DNA of 64,000 nt from Stenocarpella maydis. Lineage: Eukaryota; Ascomycota; Sordariomycetes; Diaporthales; Diaporthaceae. The first letter of the stretch is position 1, and every line of letters begins with the position of its first letter. The notes beneath the pieces were generated by a model that worked only from the letters and a program-made list of their open reading frames with translations, did not search any database and was not told the origin of the DNA. A program made the translations under genes and the position numbers. Location of the stretch: NCBI GenBank assembly GCA_002270565.1, contig NQMI01000016.1, positions 288,236 through 352,235 of the forward strand. Direction: 5' to 3'. Shown piece by piece: positions 1 through 11,532 of this stretch.

Positions 1-2249
1 TCAGGGCAAGCGGAAATGACGCCTGCCGTACGATCTGAACCTCCATGTCTTGTCCCATCGCGGCATCTGACACTTCATGGTCGCTCTTGGAGAGATGATA
101 CCCCCAATGATTTCGCACGTAGCTCAGGAAGTGGAATCCATGTTTCGTGTCGGACTTGTCGTAAGCTTCTTTGTATATCCGGCAGATCGCCGCCATGCTC
201 TCCTCTGCGTGCGGAAACCACCCGGACTGGGGGGAAGAAAGGTAGTCCCGGATGGACTTGTGTGCGACCTGGACGATCCTGTCTCCCGCCGGTCTCTCAA
301 GTCCTTCTACGGTCGTGCAGGACGGATCCTCCGCCCCTGAATGAAGAACAGGCCGTGTTTGAGCTTCAACGATGACCAGTCCCGCGCAGGAAGACAATGT
401 ATAATCAATCAGTGGGACGTTCTCCTCATCGAACCCGTCCTCGAAGTCATCCAAATCAACGGCCAAGGCATGGCAAAGCTCGTCTACTGTCAGCGGGCGG
501 CGAGCCGTGGTCAAAATCATCAACGTGTTCAGGGCCGTACTGGCCGTCTCCTCTGGCTGACTGCTGACACGCTGCATGGCAGTTTCCAAGGCTTCCCTGG
601 TCGAATCCGGCCCCGAGAAGAGGTTTTGGAGGGCTTTGCGCAGAGCCTTGGGGGACCGTTTGGTTTTCAAGGAGCGAATATGGAGATCGGCGAGGAGGAA
701 CCTGCTCCTAGTCAGCTCGTCGATGGCACAAGGACCCAAAATCCGACCACCAGCTTGGCTCACATTTCTCCTGCGGCCTGCACCACGGATTCTTTTATCT
801 GGTTCTGCAGGCTGGGGTTCGTTGTTACGAAACTCGGCAACGTTGGCATGCGAGTCGAGATATACTGCTCGATATCTTCGCCGGTGGCTTTAATTCTCAA
901 CCGGGGAGTGCCACGGAACAAGTCGCCAATTTGTGTAATATCGCGGGAGGTCACGAGCATGTTCAAACCGGTGCACCTCTGAAGCTCGAAAAGCCTGGGC
1001 ATGAGAACCTCTCTGCAGGCATGGTCAAGCTCGTCCAAGGCGTCAATGACCACGAAGTTTCTTGCCCTCGGCCGCATTGAGGCCTTGAGGATATCAAAGA
1101 CTTCATCCAGTGTGATTTCTGATTTCGAGCGCCTCGCAAACTCATATGCCTGGCGCAGCGTGTCCGGCCAGGCCCGGGGCTGCTCCAGGATCATCCGAAG
1201 CAGGTTTCGGGCCAGGTACAGGTGCTCTCTCTCGTCGGATCGCTGATAGTCGCAGAATGCAAATGCGATGCCGACCACGGCAGAAGGGAACAGCGTGTAC
1301 AGCCTCTCAATAACCACTGCATCATTATCGGTCAGCTATCTCCTGGCCCAAGGCGAGCAAAGGGGAGAGCGTGGTCCAAGGAGAAAGTCTGCGTTAGCCC
1401 CAACAACAATCAGCCACACGAGGTGCTCGATGTCCTGGGACCAATGCGAGTAATAATGAGAGAATCAGGGTCAGACCGAAAGGGGTTTGAGGCTACGAGC
1501 CTTGGGAGCTGCTTACTGGCTGATGTGTGTGTTTTCCCAGCACCCGGTATACCCGGACAGAAAAGTGTGGTTCCTCTTCCTTGGTCGCTTGTCCAAGCCC
1601 GCCACTCGGACGACTCAAAGAGCCATTTTCTGGTCCCGCGCTCCAGGCAATGGACGAGCCCGTTCAGCCGGTCAATATGCCTCTGGCAGTCCGTGCTCAC
1701 CCAGTTCAGTATCCGCTGCTGTTCCTGCCCATCGACATGTTTCTCGAGCTTCTCAAGGCTCGCCTGTGTCTTCCTCTGGGTGATATTTACCACAAAGGCT
1801 TCCAATACCGTAATATTGGACGTGAGCCTCGCTCTGAGATCAGAAATATCACCTGGTTCAAACATAAGACGCTCCCATACCCATTTTATGCGGTGGCCTT
1901 TCTTGGCAGGGGGGGTCGGGCTCACATCCTCATATTCTAGTAAATCTATTAGCATTTCAGTCGATTCTAGATAACCAGAGGTTCAAATACTGCTAAGAAG
2001 GTCGTCTATATCTTGAAGCACGTGTCTGGAGTTGTTCACAATCGTCTCCAGTTCCTTGGCCTTCCCAGGGCCCAACCTCTCCACCACTGTATCGGCATAG
2101 ACTTCGACATCGGATAGCAATATCGAGACGCATTTTACTTCGTTTGAGATACCCTGAAGCTTGGTGGGGGCATCTGAGAATCGTTTGCGTATCTTGTTCG
2201 CAAGCTGGATGACAGCGAGGAAGTCGCCGACGCCGAAGCCGAAGCTCAT
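1..2249 (-). CDS. NACHT-domain NLR-like (STAND) protein, C-terminal part beyond window edge
   Basis: Spliced model: exons 2249-1991, 1936-1517, 1316-764 and 701-1, open at the window edge (644 residues visible). The introns have GT..AG ends and restore one frame; that at 702-763 rejoins a typical NLR segment (GEMFLLADLH), and that at 1317-1516 (200 nt) is long enough to hide a mini-exon. The N-terminus (MSFGFGVGDFLAVIQLANKI) resembles the fungal N-terminal domain of STAND proteins (HeLo-like). Next come a P-loop (PGIPGAGKT) and a Walker B-like motif (FVVIDALDEL), as in NACHT NTPases, then the helical region (ILTTARRPLTVDELCHAL) and HKSIRDYL. Family members act in heterokaryon incompatibility or self/non-self recognition; a repeat region (ankyrin, WD or TPR) usually follows but is cut off here. 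The start was put at Met 2249 because that begins the conserved domain; an in-frame Met lies at 2366. Function beyond family is inferred. Confidence 0.85.
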
Positions 2250-3055
2250 CCTCAGAGCCGGTGACAAACCGTTGGCGCCAAGCTGACCCAAATATATCAA
2301 ACGGCTAAAACGGCATCTGACTTCAGCTAACTCGAGAATAAAGCGCAAGGTCGAGCGATCCACCATCTACGGAGTTTCAGGGAAGATTTCAACCTCATCT
2401 AAAATGAGAAGCTGCAGGATGCATCAGGATCTGGCGACAGGTTCAGCTCGCATCCCAGCTGAAACATTGAATTGCCCTTTGATGTTAAGATCTGACACTC
2501 TCACCCATTCCTTCAAGCCCCTTGCTACCTAACTAGCCGTATCTCACATGCAGGTGATGACGTTGGCCAGTCACCACTTCTTTACTTTGCTCGCATACCC
2601 AATTCTGAACAAAACTGAACAGACTCTGAGGAAAATCCCGTCTGAGTTATCTGGGATATTGAATTCCCTTCGGGTCATGTCGAGGTCCAGAGGTTATAAA
2701 TTTGTTTTCATTGCACGTGGAGACAAGTATAACAGTAACTAACCTGGGCTGGACTCGTCACACTCAACTCGAACAGCCCCACGATCCTAATCGGCCACGG
2801 TACTGGCCTTGTCTGGGTTCCGTTTCGAGGCCAGCTTGGACACGGTGAGTCATCCTAAAGCCCGGCAGAAAGGAAACAAAGGATAAGACTAATGGCATTA
2901 TAAATATATTTAATAATAAGCAGGTGATTACGTGCAATACTTTTAGATAAGTAGGAAACTAAATGTTTAAGACCGTTATATTATTTATAAATACTGCGCT
3001 AGAATCTAAGCGTCATTAATGAGTATTCGTCCTCCCATCAACATCCAGTGTCGCT
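2250..3055. other. Intergenic spacer and NLR promoter
   Basis: No coding frame that looks like a protein. It lies upstream of the NLR start and downstream of the next minus-strand gene. An AT-rich patch at about 2885-3000 is visible. Confidence 0.5.
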
Positions 3056-6000
3056 TCACTTCATCAGTGTGTCGGGACGACCATCCATCTTGACTTGTGG
3101 CTGGGGCCCAACGTGCTGGATCTTCTCCTTGTATATCCTGTTCTCCTCGTCTCTCCTGCCAGCCGCCCCCTTCTTGGTCCGTCTGATGTCAAGAATAGCT
3201 AGCAGCATATTGAGCAGGGAGATACCGCTCCCGATGACATAAAGCGAGGTGAGGCCTACCGCCGCCGCGAAGGCGGCCTCAAAGGGAATCACACGCGTGA
3301 TGCACAGTGTCACGGAGCCGAGGTCCGCAAACCCACTAACCACCGCTGGCATGGTGAGGGCAAGAAGGGTCTGCTTGAGGAATGTGCGGATGGTGCGCCG
3401 GTCTAGGAAGGCGAACGGTACGGGCAGGACGGAGGCTTCTGGTTCTGCCGCAGGGGCCCTGGTGGAGATGTAAAGCTTGGTGAATATGTGGAAGCCTGTT
3501 GTTCCGAGGGTGACGAGGATGGTGATGAGACCGATAACCTGTTTCGGACAAACTGTTAGCTCAGGTTACCCAACGGGACGGCTATGCCCGGTGGCTGAGA
3601 TACTCACGCCATGTGCCGTCCGCATCTGCACGGAAGAGCCGGCCGTCAAGATGCCGAAGATGAGTATCATCAATGTGGATGGACCCACGACATAAAGCCA
3701 TCCGATATTGGCCCACCTCGAAGAATTGGGGAGGATATGGCCCAGCTTAAGACGAAAGAGGAGGGTTCGAGTGCCCTCGAGGCTGAGGATCAGGGGAATT
3801 ACGGTCAAGAATATGGACAAGGCGAAGATGACTGTTGGGGGGGGGGCGGATGTCAGCGCAAGCTTGGAATCATGGCCAAGATTGTGTTAGAATAATGGGC
3901 CATTGGGACTCACTATGAATGGCCAGAAAGGCCCCGAAGCGGACAGCTGTGTTCCCATTGATGTTGATACCGCTCGCAGCCGCGAGCAGATTGCCCTGGA
4001 GGTTATCGAGTACCTTCTCGGCATCGATGGTGAACTGGTTCCCATCGCTCGTGATTTTGATCAAGCCCTTTGGCACAAGCTGCTGAAGGGTAGTCACATT
4101 CACCCCGGTCGCGACCCCGTCCGTCGAGATGGTCCCGCTGCTGAGGAGGCCAAGGGCAACCAGCACCAGGCCGCCCACTCCCTCGCAGGTAAGAGCCGAA
4201 ACAACGCGCTGCGACACAGACGAGATGGTGTCCGCGTTGAAGACGACGGACAGGTTGAAGCTGTTGCCATTGCTGACCGTAGTCACGCCAGGACCCTGCC
4301 GGGGCAGGATCGAGCCTGAGAGGGCCTGGCGGACACTCCGCCGGGGCAGGGCAGTCCCATTACCCGCGGCAGCAGCACCGGAGCCGGTGTTGTTCCCGAC
4401 AAGACCCTCGACGAGGGAGGTCACGTTGAGCTGCGACAGCAGCTGCACGCCGACGAGCGTGCCCTGGCCGCCGAGCCCCGTCCCGAGGCCCGTGGCGGCG
4501 CCGCCCACGGAGTCGTTGAAGGCCAGCGTGCTGGGCCGGACCATCGCGCCCGGCGGGGGCATGGTGGCGGTGCCGTTGATGAGCGCCTGCAGCCCGCCCA
4601 TGCTGTCGACGGCGTCGCCCGCGCCCTGCACGAGGCCCATCGCCACGCCCTGCGCGGCGCGGCCGACGTCGATGCTGCCCAGGGCGCCGGCCAGCGGCGA
4701 GTTGCCCGAGGTCAGCTGCTTGAGGTCGGCGTTCTCGGTGATGCTCTTGGTCAGCCCGAAGGCAAAGTTGCCCGCGACCGAGGGCGCGTCGTTGCCGTTT
4801 GGGTCCGGCGGGTTGACGACGGCCGAGGACAGGTTCAGGCCCGCCGCCGCGCCGCTGCCCAGCCCGGAGCCGAAGCTCTGCGCGGTCATGCCGAGGTTGG
4901 GGATGATCTGGTTGATGTTTATGTTCTGGAGGGCGCTCCCGCTCGTCAGGCTCGTGGTGTTGATGTTGGCCGTCAGGCTGTTGGTCAGCCCAAACCCGAA
5001 GGCCCCCAGGGCATCGGAGACAGTGTTGCCAGTGGGCGGGGCGAGAGCCGCCTGGGTCAGCTTGAGGCCCGATGAGGCACCGTTTCCGATGCCCTGCGCC
5101 AGCGACATGGCGATCTGCGACGTGGGGACGTCGCCGGTGAACCGGGAGATGTTGATGCTGCTGGCAGACAGCTTGGACGTGTCCACGTTGGACGCCAGCG
5201 ACTTGGTCAGGCCGAAGCCGAACGTGTTTGCAATGTCGGCCGTGCTGTTGCCCTTGGGCGGCTCCATCGCCATGGCCTGTGGCGATAGCTTCAGCCCCGA
5301 GGACAGGCCGTTCCCGATCCCGTTTGCGGCGCCGAGCGCGAGGCCGTTGAGGTCAAGACTCCCGGTGCTGCCCGACAAGAGGCTCGAGATATTCACCGAC
5401 CCCAGCAGTGATGCTGTGGCACCCATTGCCGCATTCTGCAGGGCTGGGTTGAGGCCCGTCGCGTTCATGCCGTTGTCCGTGGCGACCTTGGCGGCGACCT
5501 GCTGTGTCATGCCAGCCGGGGCGAGATTGAGGCCCTGGGCGGCGCCGGCGCCGAGGCCGATCCCGAGGAACATACTCGCCCCGCCGGCGTCCTGAAGGAG
5601 CGAGTTTCCAAGGTCAGACAAGGCTGACGAGATGCCGCCAGTCAGGCCGGAGAGGAGCCCACCTCCTGCCGCACCCGGATCAGTCGCCCCAGTTTTGCCC
5701 TGGCCGCCGCCGAAGAGGTCGCCGAACCCTCGAAAGGAGTCTTGACGGCGTGTTTTCGTACCGGATGTGCTGCCCGACAGACTCTTGCGATACCTCTCCA
5801 GGCTGAGGCTCGCCTGTTGCAACTCGGGGACATCTTCGAATCTCTTTGCGAGCATCCCTGACAGGTCAGCCACGAGGCCGACGGCGTCCTCGACATGCCG
5901 TCTTAGTATCTGGTCTCGTGCTGCGGCTCTGGCTGTCTCTGGCGAGACAATTCCCGCGAAGAGGTCTGCCACGTCTGCGTCGCCTGCCAATGTCTTCGTC

Positions 6001-6092
6001 CCCACACCCCCAGCAGCCCTCAATGCTGCCACGAGAGTAGAGAGCAACAGCATCGCTACCGTGAGCCTCAGTGACGTTCTATGGCCTGCCAT
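3056..6092 (-). CDS. Secreted-repeat ectodomain plus C-terminal multi-pass membrane protein, function unknown
   Basis: Three exons, 6092-3914, 3831-3608 and 3538-3056, give 961 residues; introns 3832-3913 and 3539-3607 have GTGAGT donors and CAG acceptors. The start at 6092 gives a clear signal peptide (LTVAMLLLSTLVAALRA). Residues about 240-560 hold roughly four degenerate repeats of about 85-90 residues, each with a Gly/Asn-rich piece (QGIGNGxSSGLKL), a PPxGN turn and FGFGLTxSL. The last 235 residues form five or six membrane helices, with histidines in AIH, RTAHGVIGL and GFHIF and a basic cytoplasmic tail. The helix/His pattern recalls cytochrome b561-type cores, but this is only suggestive. 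I do not recognise the family. An extracellular or wall-facing sensor or scaffold is possible; no enzymatic motif is seen. Confidence 0.8.
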
Positions 6093-9000
6093 TGTGTCAT
6101 TCGAAACGAAAAATGACGGGACTGTATGGTTAGGGCCTGCCACGCACAAGTCAAGATTACGAACAAAGTTATCGCCAGCGAGAATTAAATGTGTTGAAGA
6201 ACCGAGTCTGGCAGCTTGGCCGGATCCACCAGTCGATCTGTCAGGCGGGACAAGCCGTGATCTAAGTAACAAACAAGTCCGGGTCGATCCTCCATCAACA
6301 AGGTAATGTTCACTTGATACAGTAGACCCCGAGGGACAGAGGTGTGTGTGGGCCCTGCTACCCAGTAAAACCCCAGTAGTTGGTCGTTGCCCTCACTTTG
6401 TTCGAAGTGGTTGTTTCAACAACAGGAGCCCGCAGCGACGAAAGAAATTGCCCAATCCGGAAACATACCGGTCACTATCCATGGTACAGACACGTCAGGA
6501 GGCGCAAGGTTGTGGCTGGGGCGGACCTCGACGGGTTTGGGCCGACCCTGAATCGAGCTTGGGGCCGCATGGACATGATGACTACAGCAGCACTGGGTGG
6601 TCCCGTCCAGGCCAATAAGATGCGCGCTACAAGGAAGCACTCGAGATCATCTCGACTGGTCGCGCGGCGTTAAGCCCAGCGTCTCTGTACATATACAGGA
6701 GCCCGGGAGGCGTTCCTGTCCGTATTCGTTCATCTTGTGTGCGCCCGGAGGGAGGCAATGTCGGAGTGCATGATTATGGGTGGGGGCAGCCCCTTGCAGA
6801 CCCAGAGAACAAACAACCCGGAGGCAATCCGGTCCCATGTTTCGATCTACATAGTATACAGTGAGATTTGCTGTCTGTAAACTCGGATGCTCGGCGAATG
6901 GGCTGCCCTTGGCGAGCGCTGAGCGCAGTCGTCTGAAACGCTAGAGTTATTACATACCGCGCTGTCAAACATCGGGCGGCTGCGGATAGCGCAGGGCCCC
7001 CTCCAACCCAGGGGTGTGCCGTCATAGCACTTGGACCGATTCAGAATATCGCTGAGAAGCGACGCCACACGATGTCCTCGACTAGGCTTCAGACCACGGA
7101 TTCCCAGGCCTAGTGACCTGTTTCTCTGACATGATAAACCGCTTGCGGGAGGCGAGGTAAGGCATACTCGACTTTTGTGGCCTTGTCTCAGCCCTCGCGG
7201 ATTCAGCCTCTTGAGATCGACCTTGTGTCGGATAAGGCTCTGTGTTACATTCTCACGTGCGCAGCTTCCGCAGCGCGTCCGCCTTGACGGAGTTTACGAA
7301 ATGCATCCCCAAAAAAGTTCTGGTCGCGACCCACCACGTAAGCGGCGTTAAGCAACAGGGATGGTGGTGCGGGAATGGTGAGAGCAAGGGTGTGATATGG
7401 TTAGAGTGAAGCTACTATCAGCTGGGCTTCAGCCGCGTGATATTTTTCTATCCATTATCCGATAAGGCTTTTAACTACTTTCTTCTTTAAAGCTACTATA
7501 TAAAGTTCATAATAGCTTAATATACCTTACTACTCAGGAAGAAAATATAGAATAAATTTAAGTAAATAGCCGGGTTAAACGGAACTAGCTACTATCAGCT
7601 ACCAAGTTGAGAAAAGCCTCGCCCGATGGTCGGAGCTCCGTGCAACCTTCTGGAAACCTGCGCCACTTCGGCTGGGTTCCAGATATCGGGCTGCTAGCTG
7701 GGAATGGCGTTGAAACAGCCTTGACAGCAACTCCGCCGAGGCGCCCCCACACCTGTGGGCCCTACGACGAAAAAGGCAATTTTTTGCATTTCATGGGCAA
7801 GGGAAACATTGCATAAGCCTCGAAAGGGCTGATCTCTCGTGACTGCTTCTTGTTTACCTGATGCTATCGGGCCAGTGGCTATGGAATACTGTGCGTGTTC
7901 GATCAGATGTATAGGGCTCGGAATGACTCACGATGTTTTGCGCCTATGTAGTACGCTAGTGACTGATACTGTCGTAGATATTACCGCCGTCGGCCTTTTT
8001 TGCCGAATACGACCACGCATACAATCACTTCCGGTCGGGCTTATCCTTACTAGTAGTGGACCGGCGGCCGTCAATGAATCTTCGGGCTCCGCGCGCCCCC
8101 CCCCCCCCCCAATAGCAAAGTCACAGAGTGACAGATCCAGTCCGTGAGAACTAGAGCAGAGACCCCGGCCGCAATTATCTGCAGATTGATGCTAACCTAC
8201 GAGGTTATATAGGCCTATAATTACCGGCACCGATGAGATCTTGCTTTTGTGGTCAGTTACTTGGGCAAACAAGTAGCTCATACCTATGGTTATATTAGAT
8301 GAGGTGTGCAGCTATAGCCATGTCTTTTCGCCGTAAAATTTACTACGCCGCTCTGAGAACATGGCAAGGATTCCTACTTTAATCTATCGAAAACAAAGAC
8401 AAGAAAAATAGGGTTGTTGTCTTTCCTTTCAGCATTACACGTAATGGCCGCACAAAAGACTTCAGGGGTCACGGCAGATTAACATCCAGGGAGAAGGCCC
8501 CGTGATCCAAAGTTTCCCAGCGAATATTTCAACCTAATTCCTGTTCTGTTTCCGGGTGTGTGGGTTCGCTGTCATGATCGGACTCTCAAGTTTTGAGTTT
8601 TGCACAAACAGGTCTACCACACGGATAACATCTGTCCGGGGCTGGGGTATGACGAGGATCTGTTTGCGAGGGCTACATTGCCGTTACCATTTTGATACTC
8701 AATCCCCTTTCCGGCCGGAACTATGCCATCTTGTGAACACCAGCCAGGTGCGCCGCTTGAATCTGCGAGATGGCGATGCGACACCGTGCTCGCCTCTGTG
8801 CAGACGCACGGGGAGTTGAATGACCCGCCAACCGTTGTTGACTAGCTCAATCATCATTCATGTATGGCATGGACTTGCCCTGCCGTGACTATTGGATCGG
8901 TGCTCCGTGCTCCGTTGAAAGGTGCGGCGCGGCTGCTTTTCCCGGAGACGCGCTGAAGACGGCGCCAATCCAGCACAAGGTTTCTATTGCATCTTGCCTG

Positions 9001-11532
9001 GGAGATTTACCCGCTGTCGTCCCGAATCCGACGCTCAAACCATCAGTGCCGGTCCTGTCTCGCGGTGTTGGCAAGCGATGAGCATCCGGCTATTTCAGGC
9101 ATATGCACTGGACATTATACCATCGAGCTGAAACAGAAGATTGCCTGCATATTTCCATGTTGACGCCCCCCCACTGGGGCACATGAATAATCAGCCTGGT
9201 ACCGGAGACTATATTTCCGGTGCGACCTGTCGTAGACGGTGATGCCGCCCCCACGTCGAATACCATCCACCACCACCCGGGCGAAGCGAACACGGTTTAC
9301 CGGGTGTACTCCGACCTGAACATAGCATGTGGATCGGTGATACTGTTTCAACACGATGTTGCCTGCAAGTCGTTCAGAACCATCCGATGTGGCTTGTTGC
9401 CGCCCGCTGTGAGTAAGGATGCGCCGTACAGCCGGGCCGGGCCCCTACGCCTGGGGACTCTAGACAGCATTCCGGCTAAGAGAGAAAAGAATAATCTAGC
9501 TTGTTTCGTTCCAAGTCCGTGGGGGATACTCTTTTCCTTTTACAAAAAAAAGCCGATGGCGGTCCCTTCATACAGCCATAACCCTTACCATCCTCTGAGC
9601 AATGGTGCCGCCTGGATTCTGTGTCACGATCCTCCAGATTATCCTTCTTATTGTCATTAGCATATTCTTGAACGCCCTCATGTGTGTCCCTATTCTGGCT
9701 CTAGGGCTCTTCTACCTGCTGGCCTAGGTTATATAGCGGAGGGTTTTTAGAGTTAGAGAAGTAGGGTAGCGGTTGTTATCAGCTGCATTCTCAACCAAAG
9801 CCCTCGCACAGCAAGAAGACATCGTAAGGCGGTCCTTTATTAAATTCCTGGAAGTCCTTATAGTAATAAGCAACCGTTGAATTTAATTTTGGATTCCTCT
9901 ATATAATAAAGATGTCGCCTCTCTTGGAGATTATATGGAATGCTTGCTGGGTGCTATAGCTGAAACTTTCCGTATTCCTATTATTATACTTCTGCAGTGT
10001 AGGTTGAAGTATAGATGCGAGGAGTGGCGATATCCGCCCAGTGTTACATAATCAGAGTCACCGCCAATATATCCGCCTCAGCCTCCAGCACTGTGTCTTT
10101 TCAGCAGACAGACCTCTGCTAAGAGTTTCCGCCTTCCTTCACGCCCACAAGATAGCTAGCACTGAGTGCCGACCGCGGTGCTTGTACCTGATGGCCAAGA
10201 GGCGGCGCAAAGCAGCCATCTTGTCCCAACGCCGCCTTTGCTTTCGGGATCCGCCACTCTGATTTCCATCGTACCCATGAAGTTTTGGGATCGGATTCGG
10301 GTTTGCTGTCTGGTGTATTGGTGTCAGATACCTGCGCCTTGGATGAAGTTTGGTTTATTTTGGGAGATGTTTGGGGTAAAGCCAAACTGTCATGATGTTA
10401 GGTAAGCAAGTCGTTGGTAAAATGGCTGGGGCTCCTATTGATAGCCAAGTCGAGAAGGATGCTTTGGGGGGCGTAGTTATCTGATATTGGTTGACTAAAA
10501 ATCATTTTGCGCATTGGCTGACTCATCCAAGAAAGTCCCAAGTATTTATTCGATATTAAGGTTACGACCAGCAGGAAACAGAACGCGATGAAATAAATGA
10601 TGTCATGAGTAAATGATGGCATGAGTCGGCACATCCACACTTATACTTGAATTGAACCCGAGGGCAGAAAGGCTCTTGCATCGCTCAAGCCCGGAAAACC
10701 AGCTCTCTCTAAAAGCCATCAAAATGCCAACATGTCTTCTGGACGGTCGGGGCTCCGGGTCTAGGAACCGGTTGCGCAACACTACACTGAAAGGGTCTTG
10801 GGTTTGCGAGAACTCGGTCCATTCATGCTGATTCGGAGACCATCATGTCCGACTGCTGCACGACGTGAGGCTGAGGTCGCATCGACTCCATATGACCTTG
10901 TAATGCCACCCGGCTTCTGCACTTCTGCATTAACACGCGAGCCGAGTCCGACGACGAGGCCGCCAGCATATTTACCTAACTACTTAGGTATTACCTGAGT
11001 CGGATCTGATACGCATAACATGGGACAGCAACCACGGGGAGATGCAATCACGGTATGTTAAATGCGTTAGTAAATAACCTCAGACATAGTCCGTACAACA
11101 GGTCGCGCATTGTTCCATATGTCCTCCCCCCCTTTTCTGGTTTGCCCGTCCTCTGCAAACCCCCTCCTTTTTTTTTTGTCTAGTCCAGCAGTACCAGTAC
11201 ATGAGGTTCTTGTGACACTCTTGTTTACATGCCGTGCCATCGTACCCATACAAGTCTTGCGAGGTCCATCTAATCCTCATGCATAAGAAAAAACAAAAAT
11301 ACAGACAGGCTGAGAAACACACAAGCAGGCATGGAATGACCAGACCAAATCCATCCTTGATCCCTCCTTTCGATATCCTCAAAAGTGACCACTCAACATA
11401 TGGCCGCGCAGTCGTCACATCGTCCTTCATATCTCGTCGCTCATTACCTTGACCAGACGACCCAATCCGTCTTCCCCCCTCCCCCCCTTCTAAAAAAAAA
11501 ACACAGCATACGGACATTCCCAACCGGGGCTC
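6093..11532. other. 5.4-kb spacer without supportable genes
   Basis: Frames here are short and of atypical composition. Visible items are an AT-rich island at about 7440-7580, a run of 15 C at 8096-8110, A- and C-runs near 11470-11505 in the presumed 3' region of the coiled-coil gene, and a TACCTAACTACTTAGGTA palindrome-like motif near 10973-10994. Confidence 0.5.
7410..7600. repeat. AT-rich island bounded by a 14-bp direct repeat
   Basis: AGCTACTATCAGCT occurs at 7410-7423 and again at 7587-7600. The 163 bp between are strongly AT-rich. This may be a decayed insertion with its target duplication, or chance. Confidence 0.35.

Noticed and set aside
4129..5595. 488-residue frame opposite the repeat-membrane protein
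   Set aside because: Shadow of GC-rich third codon positions in the real minus-strand gene.
9220..9660. 146-residue plus-strand frame
   Set aside because: Mixed composition, no motif, no splice partners and no similarity recognised.
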